Source of the DNA: Streptomyces sp. CA-210063
GTDB lineage: Bacteria > Actinomycetota > Actinomycetes > Streptomycetales > Streptomycetaceae
Length of the DNA stretch: 64,000 bases
NCBI RefSeq assembly: GCF_024612015.1
Contig: NZ_CP102512.1
Coordinates: forward strand, 5,146,001-5,210,000
Direction of reading: 5' to 3'
Under the pieces are notes generated by a model that worked only from the letters and a program-made list of their open reading frames with translations, searched no databases and had not been told where the DNA came from. Shown one piece after another: positions 44,511-53,183 of this stretch (the stretch's first letter is position 1; the number at the start of each line of letters is the position of its first letter). The position numbers and the translations under genes are program-made.

Positions 44511-45121
44511 GTCGTTGTCTTCTCTGGTGGTGAGGCGGGGCGGCGGATGGCCTGTACGGCGGCGTCGTAGAGGTCGAAGTGGTCGGCCTGTCCGCCCAGG
44601 CGCATCCACTCTTCTGTGGCTGCCTGGAGGCAGGTGATCGCCGCGGCCGAGATCGCGCGGGCCTGCAGGGCCCGGTGGTCGGAGTCGGGCAGTCGCGGCT
44701 CGATCAACGGTGCGAACAGGTCTTGCCAGCGGGCCTGCTTCTCGGCGTGGCCGGCGCGCAGGGATTCATTGCCGAACAGCAGCGTGATCATCTCGAGCCG
44801 GCGCTCGGCGGTGAGGTCGATCTCCTCCAGCACCTGGAACGCCGCACGCAGCGACGCCCACGGGTCCTCGTCGGCCGGGCGCTCGGCGAGCCGTGCGGCG
44901 ATCAGTTCCCCCTGCTCGGACAGGCCGTTGAGCGCGAGGTCCTCCTTGTTGCGGAAGTAGTTGAACAGGGTCCGTTTGGAGACACCCGCCGCGGCGGCGA
45001 TCTCGTCGAGTGTCGTGTCGTCGTATCCCTTGGCGGCGAACAGTTCGAGGGCGGTCCGGGCGAGGAGCGCGCGAACCATCGAGCGGGTCTGCTCCCGAAG
45101 GGGTGTCGGTTTCTGAGCCAT
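44507..45121 (-). CDS. TetR-family regulator
   Basis: A 204-residue TetR protein. The N-terminal helix-turn-helix reads LDEIAAAAGVSKRTLFNYFR and the rest is a variable all-helical ligand domain. It is divergent from the SDR-aldehyde dehydrogenase genes, and two good inverted repeats lie in the 72-bp gap, so it probably represses both directions. The ATG at 45121 (MAQKPTPLRE) is preferred; the upstream extension would cover the operators. Confidence 0.92.
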   Translation of the reverse strand: MAQKPTPLREQTRSMVRALLARTALELFAAKGYDDTTLDEIAAAAGVSKRTLFNYFRNKEDLALNGLSEQGELIAARLAERPADEDPWASLRAAFQVLEEIDLTAERRLEMITLLFGNESLRAGHAEKQARWQDLFAPLIEPRLPDSDHRALQARAISAAAITCLQAATEEWMRLGGQADHFDLYDAAVQAIRRPASPPEKTTT

Positions 45122-45131
45122 GCACCGATGG

Positions 45132-45173
45132 TACATCTCTTCACGAGATGTAATTCCTTGCACTCAGTGCAAG
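45132..45173. promoter_or_regulatory. Two inverted repeats in TetR/SDR divergent promoter
   Basis: TACATCTC-TTCAC-GAGATGTA (45132-45152) is a perfect 8-bp inverted repeat, and CTTGCACT-C-AGTGCAAG (45157-45173) is a perfect palindrome around one base. They are adjacent and end 20 bp before the SDR ATG. The second has the classic size of a TetR operator; the first may serve a second regulator or dimer. Confidence 0.75.
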
Positions 45174-45193
45174 AGCGTGCGTAGAGTGCAGCC

Positions 45194-45982
45194 ATGAGCA
45201 AAATCGACTATCGCCGCCAGACCGTCATCGTCACCGGAGCCAGCTCCGGGCTCGGCGCGGAATTCGCCCGCCAGCTGGCCCGTCGCGGCGCGGATCTCGT
45301 ACTCGTCGCCCGCCGCGCGGACCGGCTCAAGGACCTGGCCGACGAACTCACCCGCGCCCACGGCGTCACGGTGACCGTCGTCGCCCGCGACCTCGGCCTG
45401 CCCGACGCCGGCCGCACCCTGCGCGCCGAACTCGAATCCCGCGGCATCCACGCCACCGGCCTCGTCAACAACGCCGGCTTCGCCACCCACAACGCCCTCA
45501 CCGACGAGGACCCGGACCGCCTGCAGAGCATGATCGCGCTGAACGTCAGCGCGCTGGTCGACCTCAGCCGCGCCTACATCGGCCCGCTGGCCTCCGCCGA
45601 CACCGGCGTCCTGATCAACGTCGCGAGCCTGCTGGGCTTCCAGCCGACCCCGTACCTGAGCGTCTACGGCGCCACCAAGGCCTTCGTCCTCAGCTTCACC
45701 GAATCGCTGTGGGAGGAGACCCACGACACCGGCCTACGCGTCCTCGCCGTGTGCCCCGGCGCCACGAAGACCGAGTTCTACGACGTCGCCGGCAGCCAGC
45801 AGGCCGACTACGGCACGAAGCGAGCCACCCCCGAGCACGTCGTCAAGATGGCCCTGGACACGCTCGACCGCCGCTCCGCGCCCCCGTCGGTGATCACCAA
45901 CGGCCGCCCGCTCGCCCTCGTCAGCAAGTTCCTGCCGCGCCGCGTGACGGTCCGGTTCATGGGCCGGATGGCCCGCCGCTAG
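45194..45982 (+). CDS. SDR-family oxidoreductase
   Basis: A 262-residue classical SDR of the DltE/short-chain type. The nucleotide-binding motif is TGASSGLG, NNAG is present (LVNNAGFAT) and the catalytic residues are Tyr158 and Lys162 in YGATK. Arg residues after the second strand (VARRADRL) suggest NADP preference. It probably acts with the downstream aldehyde dehydrogenase, oxidising an alcohol to an acid through an aldehyde. Controlled by the divergent TetR. Confidence 0.92.
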   Translation: MSKIDYRRQTVIVTGASSGLGAEFARQLARRGADLVLVARRADRLKDLADELTRAHGVTVTVVARDLGLPDAGRTLRAELESRGIHATGLVNNAGFATHNALTDEDPDRLQSMIALNVSALVDLSRAYIGPLASADTGVLINVASLLGFQPTPYLSVYGATKAFVLSFTESLWEETHDTGLRVLAVCPGATKTEFYDVAGSQQADYGTKRATPEHVVKMALDTLDRRSAPPSVITNGRPLALVSKFLPRRVTVRFMGRMARR

Positions 45983-46017
45983 CCGGCACTGCTCCTCCGC
46001 CGCCCTCACCAGAGCAG

Positions 46018-46131
46018 TCGCCCCGACCAGCAGCGGTCGCCGTCACCAGCAGCAGTCGCCCCCACCAGCAGCAGTCGCCGTCACCAGCAGCAGTCGCCGT
46101 CACCAGCAGCAGTCGCCGTCACCAGCAGCAA
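46018..46131 (+). repeat. 19-bp tandem repeat, 6 copies
   Basis: TCGCCGTCACCAGCAGCAG-type units at 46018, 46037, 46056, 46075, 46094 and 46113 fill the gap between the SDR stop and the aldehyde dehydrogenase ribosome site. The unit is not a multiple of three, as expected for non-coding DNA. Confidence 0.9.
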
Positions 46132-46143
46132 AGGACCACCATC

Positions 46144-47571
46144 ATGACCATCACGGAAGTCACACCACAGCCCACGGACGCGGAGCGCTTCGGTCGCATC
46201 CTCGCTGTTCAGCGCGCTGCCCATCTCCGCGACGGAGCGCCCTCACTGGCGGCGCGGCGCAGCGATCTGAGCAGGCTCAAGGCGGCACTGATCGCCCGGC
46301 GGAGCGTCATCGAGGAGGCGATCAACACCGACTTCGGAAACCGCTCGCGCCACGAGACCGCGATGATGGAGCTCGGTGGCGTCGTCCAGGGCATCGACTA
46401 CCTGGAGCGCAATCTCCGTCGATTCATGCGCCCGACCGGCCGCCACACCGCCTGGCACATGCGTTTCGGCACCAACCGCATCGAATACCAGCCGCTCGGA
46501 GTGGTCGGGGTCATCTCACCGTGGAACTATCCCGTCAACCTGTCGCTGATGCCGGTCGTCACCGCGATCGCCGCCGGCAACCGCGTCATGCTCAAACCGT
46601 CGAAGTTCACCCCGGCGACGAACACCGTGCTCGCGTCGATGCTGAGCGAGGTCTTCGCACAAGAGCAGGTCACGATCGTCAGCGGCGACGGCAGCGCGTT
46701 CTCCTCCCTGCCCTTCGACCATCTCGTCTTCACCGGCAGCACCGAGGTAGGACGAGCCGTGATGAAGGCGGCGAGCGAGCACCTCGTCCCCGTCACGCTG
46801 GAACTGGGCGGCAAGTCCCCGACCATCGTCGCCAAGGGACACGTAACCGACCGGACCGTGTCCGACATCGTCTTCGGCAAACTCCTCAGCGGCGGGCAGA
46901 CCTGCATCGCCCCCGACTACGCCCTGGTGCACGAATCCGAGATCGACACCTTCGTCGACAGCTACGACAGGCTGGCGAAGGCCGCCTACCCCGACGGTCC
47001 GACCAGCAAGGACTACACCTCGATCATCAACGACAAGCAGTACGCGATCCTCACCGACCTGATCGAAGACGCCCGTAACCACGGGGCGCGGATCATCGAG
47101 GTCGGTCACCGACCGGGCGAGGCCGCCCACCGCCCGCACACCCTCGCACCGACCGTCGTGCTCGGCGTCACCGACGAGATGCGCATCGCCCACGAGGAGA
47201 TCTTCGGCCCCATCCTCCCGGTCTTCCCCTACCGCGACATCGACGACGCCATCGACCACGTCAACGCACGGCCCCGACCGCTCGCCCTCTACTACTTCGG
47301 CAGCAACGACACCGACCGCCGCAAGGTCCTCGACCGCACGACCTCCGGCAACGTCACCGTCAACGGCACCATCATGCACGTCGGACAGGACGACCTTCCC
47401 TTCGGCGGCGTCGGCGCCAGCGGCATGGGCCAGTACCACGGCGTCGAGGGCTTCCGAACGCTCAGCCACCCCAAGGGCATCTTCGTGCAAGGCCACTGGA
47501 ACGCCGCCCGTCTCCTGTACGCCCCCTTCAGCAAGCGCACCGACGCCCTTCTCAACTTCTTCCTTCGATAG
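46144..47571 (+). CDS. Aldehyde dehydrogenase, coniferyl-aldehyde type
   Basis: A 475-residue NAD(P)-dependent aldehyde dehydrogenase. Glu220 lies in LELGGKSP and the nucleophile Cys254 in GGQTCIAPDY, with SPWNYPV and FTGSTEVGR as cofactor-binding segments. IAPDY after the cysteine and the C-terminal hydrophobic tail (LLNFFLR) resemble coniferyl or fatty aldehyde dehydrogenases. AAAGGACC precedes the ATG. It shares an operon with the SDR, which would supply the aldehyde. Confidence 0.92.
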   Translation: MTITEVTPQPTDAERFGRILAVQRAAHLRDGAPSLAARRSDLSRLKAALIARRSVIEEAINTDFGNRSRHETAMMELGGVVQGIDYLERNLRRFMRPTGRHTAWHMRFGTNRIEYQPLGVVGVISPWNYPVNLSLMPVVTAIAAGNRVMLKPSKFTPATNTVLASMLSEVFAQEQVTIVSGDGSAFSSLPFDHLVFTGSTEVGRAVMKAASEHLVPVTLELGGKSPTIVAKGHVTDRTVSDIVFGKLLSGGQTCIAPDYALVHESEIDTFVDSYDRLAKAAYPDGPTSKDYTSIINDKQYAILTDLIEDARNHGARIIEVGHRPGEAAHRPHTLAPTVVLGVTDEMRIAHEEIFGPILPVFPYRDIDDAIDHVNARPRPLALYYFGSNDTDRRKVLDRTTSGNVTVNGTIMHVGQDDLPFGGVGASGMGQYHGVEGFRTLSHPKGIFVQGHWNAARLLYAPFSKRTDALLNFFLR

Positions 47572-47587
47572 TTCGACAACCGGAGGG

Positions 47588-47647
47588 GAAGGCGTCCTCG
47601 CCGATGAGGCCGAGGGACTCGGCGATGACGGCCTTGACGCCGAGGAG
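47588..47647 (-). pseudogene. Micro-fragment of an aconitase gene with internal deletion
   Basis: On the minus strand these 60 bp encode LLGVKAVIAESLGLIGEDAF. From memory, Streptomyces aconitase carries LLGVKAVIAES followed about 25 residues later by AESLGLTGEETF; here the two blocks are joined at the shared AES. That is what a deletion between microhomologies would leave. The rest of the gene is absent and an in-frame stop lies upstream. Confidence 0.45.
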
Positions 47648-47701
47648 ATGGCTACCGGCGGGCTACCTGGTCCCTGGTGTCCGGGCCAGGACTACAGGGC
47701 C

Positions 47702-48391
47702 CTATCCCCTCGTCCCCCGATGAGATCCCAACGCCTCCAGTACGTCACCGAGTTGGGCGGCGGTGAGGGCGGGCCCGGGCAAGGGCGGGGGCGGGGACGT
47801 AGGTCCGGGTGGGCGGAGGCTGTCGAGGAGGAGGGTCAGGGGGCGGCGCCAGGCGTCGGGGGCGGTCGCGGCGGTGAGGGCCGGGACGGCTCGGCCGAGG
47901 GCGGCGAGGGCGAAGAGGACGTCCTCGGTGGTGACGTCGGGGCGGACGGTGCCCTCGTCGCGGCCGCGCGCCAGCAGCTGGTCGAGGGTCCGCCGGTTGT
48001 GCTCGTGCACGTCCTCCAGGACGTCGACACCCCGCATGTGCGTGGTCATGAGGTCGTTCGTGCCGCGGTCGGCGGCCAGCGTGCCGAAGACCGTCCCGAG
48101 GTATTCGTTGAGCCCGGTCCAGGCGTCCGGCGCGTTCCGGACGCGCTCCCCGACGGCCATCGTGTCCGTGAGCTGGTCGTGGAAGACGGCGTCGATGAGG
48201 GTGGCGCGGCTCGGGAAGTGCCGGTAGAGCGTCGCGTTCCCCACTCCCGCCCGGCGGGCGATCACATCCAGCGGCGCGTCGAGCCCCTGCTCGGTGAACA
48301 CCTCATGGGCCGCCGCCACCAGCAGCTCCCAGTTGCGCTGCGCGTCGCGCCGCCGTGGCGGCGGTGTCGCGCGGTCCGCACCGACGGTCAT
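47702..48391 (-). CDS. TetR-family regulator
   Basis: A 229-residue TetR protein, with a helix-turn-helix reading LDVIARRAGVGNATLYRHF and a Pro-rich C-terminal tail (GPTSPPPPLPGP). ATG 48391 has GGAGG six bases upstream; ATG 48397 would abut that sequence. Divergent from the P450 at 48599, which it probably controls. The 200-bp gap contains 13-bp direct repeats (GCTCACGCTCAGA). Confidence 0.9.
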   Translation of the reverse strand: MTVGADRATPPPRRRDAQRNWELLVAAAHEVFTEQGLDAPLDVIARRAGVGNATLYRHFPSRATLIDAVFHDQLTDTMAVGERVRNAPDAWTGLNEYLGTVFGTLAADRGTNDLMTTHMRGVDVLEDVHEHNRRTLDQLLARGRDEGTVRPDVTTEDVLFALAALGRAVPALTAATAPDAWRRPLTLLLDSLRPPGPTSPPPPLPGPALTAAQLGDVLEALGSHRGTRG

Positions 48392-48598
48392 GCTCATCCT
48401 CCGTGCTCATGCTCCGCGCCCGTCCTCCGCGCCCGTCCTCGGCGCTCACGCTCAGAGCTCACGCTCAGAGCTCACGCTCCGCGACAAACGGGGACTGCTC
48501 CCCGGCGCCGATGCCCCGATGTTATCGTCGAACCAGAAAACGGGGAGAGCTCCCCACATAGCATCGAGAACCGCGAACCGAAAGGCGGCGAACAGGCC

Positions 48599-49777
48599 AT
48601 GCGAGCACCCACGCTGGACGAACTGGCCCCCGACGGCCACGACTTCGCGACCGACCCCCACGCCGTCTACGCGGCCCTGCGCGCGAAGGGCCCCGTGCAC
48701 CGGGTGCACCTCCCGCAGACGGGTGACTGCTGGCTGGTCGTGAGCCGGGACGCCGCCCGGGCCGCGCTGACGGACTCCCGGCTGAGCAACGACATCCGCC
48801 ACTCCGCCTGGGAGACGGACGGCGGCAACGCGATCGGCGTCAACATGCTCCAGAGCGACCCGCCCCAGCACACCCGGCTGCGCCAGTCGGTCGCCGCGCA
48901 CTTCACCCCCGCCCGGACGGCGTCCTTACGCCCCCGGATCGAGGACATAGCGACGGCCCTGCTGTCGGAACTGCCCGCTCAGGGCACGGCCGACCTGGTG
49001 AGCCGGTACGCGCTGCCGCTCCCCGTGGCGGTGATCTGCGAGATCCTGGGCGTCCCCGACACCGACCGGAACGTCTTCCACGACTGGTCGACGGAACTGG
49101 TGATGCCGACGTCACCGGAAGCGACGGCAGGCGCGGCCGCGGCCCTCACGGACTACCTCACGAACCTGATAGCCCGCAAACGCGCCACCCCCGACGACAC
49201 CCTGCTGAGCGAGCTGACGGCCACGGACCCGGACGCCCTCTCCTCCGAGGAACTCCTCGGCATGGCCTTCCTCATCCTCGTCGCGGGCCACGAGACGACG
49301 GTCAACCTCATCTCGGCGACCGTCCACAGCCTGCTGACCCACCCCGACCAACTGGCGGCCCTCCGCGCGGACTTCACCCTGACCGGCGCGGCGACAGAGG
49401 AATCCCTCCGCTACAACTCCCCGGTCCAGGCCACGGTGCTGCGCTTCGCCGCCGAACCCCTGATCCTCGCGGACACCCCGATCTCCCCCGGCGACGCCGT
49501 CCAGGTCTCCCTGGCCGCGGCCTCCCGCGACCCTCTCCACTTCCCGTCCCCCGACCGCTTCGACCTCACCCGCCGCCCCAACTCCCACCTCGCCTTCGGC
49601 CACGGCCTCCACCACTGCCTGGGCGCCCCCCTCGCCCGCACCGAGGCCACCATCGCCCTACGCCTCCTCCTCCAACACCACCCCCACCTCACCTTCGCCA
49701 CCACCCCCACCACCCTCACCTGGCGAACCAGCACCCTCCTGAGGGGCCTGCCGGAACTGCCGGTCCGGCTGGGGTGA
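48599..49777 (+). CDS. Cytochrome P450, TTA-containing
   Basis: A 392-residue soluble P450: I-helix AGHETT, ExxR in EESLRY, heme Cys340 in FGHGLHHCLGAP. No ferredoxin is adjacent, so it must share one, perhaps that at 43361. Codon 110 is TTA (48926-48928, Leu in TASLRPR), which in Streptomyces needs the bldA tRNA and ties expression to development or late growth. ATG 48599 follows GGCGAACAGGCC. A TetR gene is divergent. Confidence 0.94.
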   Translation: MRAPTLDELAPDGHDFATDPHAVYAALRAKGPVHRVHLPQTGDCWLVVSRDAARAALTDSRLSNDIRHSAWETDGGNAIGVNMLQSDPPQHTRLRQSVAAHFTPARTASLRPRIEDIATALLSELPAQGTADLVSRYALPLPVAVICEILGVPDTDRNVFHDWSTELVMPTSPEATAGAAAALTDYLTNLIARKRATPDDTLLSELTATDPDALSSEELLGMAFLILVAGHETTVNLISATVHSLLTHPDQLAALRADFTLTGAATEESLRYNSPVQATVLRFAAEPLILADTPISPGDAVQVSLAAASRDPLHFPSPDRFDLTRRPNSHLAFGHGLHHCLGAPLARTEATIALRLLLQHHPHLTFATTPTTLTWRTSTLLRGLPELPVRLG

Positions 49778-49929
49778 TCCGTCTGGGACCGCCTGGGGTG
49801 ATCCGCCTGTGGTGATCCGTCCGGAGCGATCCGTCCTGGACGTCAGACCCTGGTGACAGACCGGCCCGCACTCCGGGAGAAGCTTGGGCAAGTGTCGTAA
49901 CCCCCCAACTCCCAAGGAGACGACCGAAG

Positions 49930-51339
49930 ATGACGAAGCGGCCGGCGCGTAGAGCGGTGTTGAGTGGTGGGCTGGCCGGAGGGCTGGCTCTGGTGGGGGC
50001 AGGGGCGGGAGGTGGGCCTGCCTGGGCGGCCGAGGTCGGGCGGGGGTCTGGTGAGGCGGCCGGGGTGGAGGCCTATGTGCCGGTCGCCGTGGGGGCCGGG
50101 GGTGGGCCCGTCGGGAGTGATCGGGTGCATGTGCTCACGGTGGGGCCTCGGGATGCGGGGACCGTCCTGGTGCTGGTGCCGGGGATGTTCGGGGCGGCCA
50201 ATGACTTTCGGCTGATGGCCCGGGATCTGGTCGCGCGGGTGCCGGGGGTGCAGGTGTGGGCCGTGGACCGGCGGGAGGAGAATCTGGCCGACCGGACGGG
50301 GTTCGGGGGCACGGCCGACCCGGTGGGGTACTACCTCGACGGGCGGTATCGGGCGTGGGAGCCGGCCGAGGCGGGGTTCTTCGGGGCGTGGGGGCTGGAG
50401 CGGGCCCTCGAAGATCTGCGATGTGTCGTGCTGGCCGCTCGGGGCGGTGGGCGGCGGCGGGTCGTGCTCGGAGGGCATTCCTGGGGTGCGACCAGTGCGT
50501 TGGCGTATGCGGCCTGGGATTTCGCGGGACGGGCCGGATATCGGGATCTCGCCGGGCTGGCGGTCCTCGACGGGGGTGTGCGCGGGGCGTTCGAGGGGAC
50601 CGGGACGCCCGTGCGGGACTCGCCGGAGGAGGTGCGGGAGCGGCTCGCGGCGATCGCCGGCGGGCAGGTCTTCGACATGACGCTCAGCGGGGTCGGGCTG
50701 GGCGGCCGGGCGGAGAGTACGCAGATCTGGTACCAGCTCGCCGGGTGGTACGCCCATCACGACCCCGAGGGGCGGTCCGTGCTCCAGGAGCGGGTGCCCG
50801 AGGCGCTGCGGGTGCCGTTCCCGGTGACCAACGCCGCGCTGCTGGGGACCTTCGTCGACGCCGGGTTCGGCTGGCCCAACGACATCAGCGTCCACTCCGG
50901 GCACCTCGCCGCCGAGGCGGACGGCAGTGGCGTACGGGGGTGGGTCGACGACGGGATCACGCCCATCGGGCGGGTCGCCGAGGCGTACGCGGGGCCCGTG
51001 CCGGGGGTGTGGGAGTGGTACTGGCCCGCCCGGCTGTCCGTGGATCTGGATGTGAGCGACGTCTACGCCGACACCGATCTCGCCCGTTCCCTCGGGCTGC
51101 GGCTGCGGCACGCCGCCGGGCTCGACATCCCGCTGTACGCCTTCCAGACCAGCTACTCCCAGGGGACCGTCGTCGAGGGCGCCCGGCGGGTCGTCGCCGA
51201 GTCCCGTATCCCGTACGCCGTCCACGAGACCGACGAGGGCATGAACCACCTCGACCCGCTCTTCGCCGCCACGGAGCACAACACGGCCACGCGCACGCTG
51301 GCGGAGTTCGTGGGGCGGGTGGTGACCGGGGTCCGCTGA
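49930..51339 (+). CDS. Exported alpha/beta hydrolase
   Basis: A 469-residue hydrolase with a Tat- or Sec-like N-terminus (MTKRPARRAVLSGGLAGGLA, cleavage near AWAAE). The nucleophile elbow is GGHSWGATS, the oxyanion region LVLVPGMFGAANDF, and a His near the end (EGMNHLDPL) may complete the triad. Its substrate is unknown; esterase or lipase activity is the family default. AAGGAGACGACC precedes the ATG. The gene stands alone and its first 600 bp use unusually G-rich third positions compared with neighbours. Confidence 0.8.
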   Translation: MTKRPARRAVLSGGLAGGLALVGAGAGGGPAWAAEVGRGSGEAAGVEAYVPVAVGAGGGPVGSDRVHVLTVGPRDAGTVLVLVPGMFGAANDFRLMARDLVARVPGVQVWAVDRREENLADRTGFGGTADPVGYYLDGRYRAWEPAEAGFFGAWGLERALEDLRCVVLAARGGGRRRVVLGGHSWGATSALAYAAWDFAGRAGYRDLAGLAVLDGGVRGAFEGTGTPVRDSPEEVRERLAAIAGGQVFDMTLSGVGLGGRAESTQIWYQLAGWYAHHDPEGRSVLQERVPEALRVPFPVTNAALLGTFVDAGFGWPNDISVHSGHLAAEADGSGVRGWVDDGITPIGRVAEAYAGPVPGVWEWYWPARLSVDLDVSDVYADTDLARSLGLRLRHAAGLDIPLYAFQTSYSQGTVVEGARRVVAESRIPYAVHETDEGMNHLDPLFAATEHNTATRTLAEFVGRVVTGVR

Positions 51340-51449
51340 CATCCTCGGGGCCGTGCACGGCAGCACCCACCGCGTGCACGGCCCGGCCCGCAAACACCGC
51401 CCGCCCCGCCCGCCCCGTGAGCCCTGCCCGACCCGCCCGCCCCTTCGAC

Positions 51450-52205
51450 TCAGAGGTTGCGCGCCAGCAGATCCAGCAGCGCGGCCCAGTGGCGTTCCGT
51501 CGCCTCGGGGCTGTGCATGGCCGTGTCGGCCTGGGTGAAGCCGTGGTGGGCGCCCGCGTAGACCTCGGCGCGGTGGCGGACGCCGGCCGCGGTGAGGGCC
51601 TTGTCGAGGCGGTCGATCTGGTCGGCGGGGTTGGTGGAGTCGTTGTCGGCGTGGCCGAAGTACAGCTCGGCGGTGATGCGGTCGGCGAGCAGATGGGGGC
51701 TGTCCGGCGCGTCGGTGGCGAGGTGCGCGCCGTGGAAGCCGGCCGCCGCGGCCACCCGCTCCGGGTACGTCCCGGCCGTCCGCAGTGCCAGGCCCGCGCC
51801 CACGCAGTAGCCGGTGATGCCCACCGGGCCGCCGTTCGTCAGGGGCGAGGCCGCCAGCCAGTCCAGGTAGACACCGGCGTCCCGCATGGCCGCGTCCGGC
51901 GTCAGGCCCCGCATCGCCGGGCGGATCCGCTCGATGATCTCCGGCCGCTCCGCCGGGTTGATGAAGTCGGGCAGCTCCACCAGGGGCGCCCGCCCGCTGC
52001 GGTACATCACGTTCGGCAGCAGGACGACATGGCCGGCCGCCGCCAGCCGCTCCGCCATCCCCTTCAGATGCCCGCGCACCCCGAACGCGTCCATGTAGAG
52101 CAGGACGGCGGGGTGCGGGCCGTCGCCGGCCGGGTGGAAGACGTGCGCGTCGACGGTTCCGTCGGGGGTCGGGATGTCCGTCGGGGAGGTGAGTACGGAG
52201 GTCAT
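51450..52205 (-). CDS. Dienelactone hydrolase family protein
   Basis: A 251-residue cytosolic alpha/beta hydrolase with the Cys nucleophile of dienelactone hydrolases in GYCVGAGLA, a probable Asp in FGHADNDS and His in AHHGFTQ. It would open lactones or esters of small aromatic-derived acids. The ATG at 52205 follows AAGGAGAG. It lies 40 bp after the reductase gene in the same orientation, forming an operon with it beneath the TetR at 53184. Confidence 0.85.
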   Translation of the reverse strand: MTSVLTSPTDIPTPDGTVDAHVFHPAGDGPHPAVLLYMDAFGVRGHLKGMAERLAAAGHVVLLPNVMYRSGRAPLVELPDFINPAERPEIIERIRPAMRGLTPDAAMRDAGVYLDWLAASPLTNGGPVGITGYCVGAGLALRTAGTYPERVAAAAGFHGAHLATDAPDSPHLLADRITAELYFGHADNDSTNPADQIDRLDKALTAAGVRHRAEVYAGAHHGFTQADTAMHSPEATERHWAALLDLLARNL

Positions 52206-52245
52206 GGGCTCTCCTTGCATGGGGGAATCAGGAAACGGTCGCGGC

Positions 52246-52998
52246 TCAGTCCCTGGAGAGGGCCATGCGGGAGCCGCCCGCCTCGCCCCGGACGGCCGTG
52301 TCGGTCAGTTCCCTCACCCGGGCGGCCGGGACCGGGACACCGGGGGTCTCGAAGAACCAGCGCCCCGCCTCCTCCTGGCTGAGCCCGGCCGGCCGTGCCG
52401 CCAGGTACGGCTCGACGTAGACGGGTGTGCCCGGCTCGCTGCGCCAGCTGTCGGAGAGAGGGCCGATGTCGACCGCGTCGTAGCCGAGGGCGTCGAGGAG
52501 GCGGGTCACCTCCGCCTTGGCGGTCGCGTGGTCGCCCGCGATCGGCAGGGCGCTGCGGTCGGCGGCACCGGCGGGCCGGGCGCTGGTGAACAGCCGCCGG
52601 AAGTCGATGTTGTTGAACGCCTTGACCACGTACGAGTCGGCCAGATGCCGCTGCACCAGGGCGCTGGAGGTCACCTCGGCCCCGTCCAGCTCGGCTAGGC
52701 GACCGTCGCGCTCCGGGTAGTAGTTCATGGTGTCGATCACCGTCCGCCCGGCCAGGTCGGCGGCGGAGAGCCGCGCGTAGGCGTGCAGCGGGATCGTCGC
52801 GACGACCAGGTCGCCGGCCCGGGCGGCTTCGGCGGGGGTGGCGGCGCGGGCCCGCTCGCCGAGTTCACCGACCAGGTCGGCGAGGGTCTCGGGGCCGCGC
52901 GAGTTGCTCAGGACGACGTCCAGGCCGGCGGCGACGGCCAGCCGCGCCACCGCGCCGCCGATCATTCCGCTGCCGATGAGTCCGAGGGTCTTGGTCAT
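52246..52998 (-). CDS. NADPH/F420-type NAD(P)-binding oxidoreductase
   Basis: A 250-residue reductase with an N-terminal Rossmann motif (LIGSGMIGGAVARLA) and SNSRGP after the second strand, as in F420H2:NADP oxidoreductases and related dehydrogenases. The C-terminal part contains VVKAFNNIDF, another family hallmark. It may reduce F420, NADP or an organic substrate. First gene of the leftward pair; divergent from the TetR gene. Confidence 0.85.
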   Translation of the reverse strand: MTKTLGLIGSGMIGGAVARLAVAAGLDVVLSNSRGPETLADLVGELGERARAATPAEAARAGDLVVATIPLHAYARLSAADLAGRTVIDTMNYYPERDGRLAELDGAEVTSSALVQRHLADSYVVKAFNNIDFRRLFTSARPAGAADRSALPIAGDHATAKAEVTRLLDALGYDAVDIGPLSDSWRSEPGTPVYVEPYLAARPAGLSQEEAGRWFFETPGVPVPAARVRELTDTAVRGEAGGSRMALSRD

Positions 52999-53183
52999 GG
53001 GTCGGGCCTCCACAGGGGCGTGAGAGAGGGCAGGGGAAGGGCAGGCAAGGGCAGGAGAAAGGCAGGAGAAAGGCACGAGAAAGCAAGGCATGAAATGAAG
53101 TGCCGTGTGTGAAACTGAGTGTCACGCTAGCCATTGAGACACACACCCGCAAGCCAGGGTCGGCCGGGAGGTAACATTGAGGG

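Noticed and set aside
46018..46131. CRISPR array
   Set aside because: The repeats are contiguous with no spacers between them and no cas gene is present.
42036..49777. P450s and dehydrogenases as tailoring enzymes of the megasynthase
   Set aside because: They are 17-24 kb away, have their own regulators and divergent promoters, and show no shared operator with the synthase.
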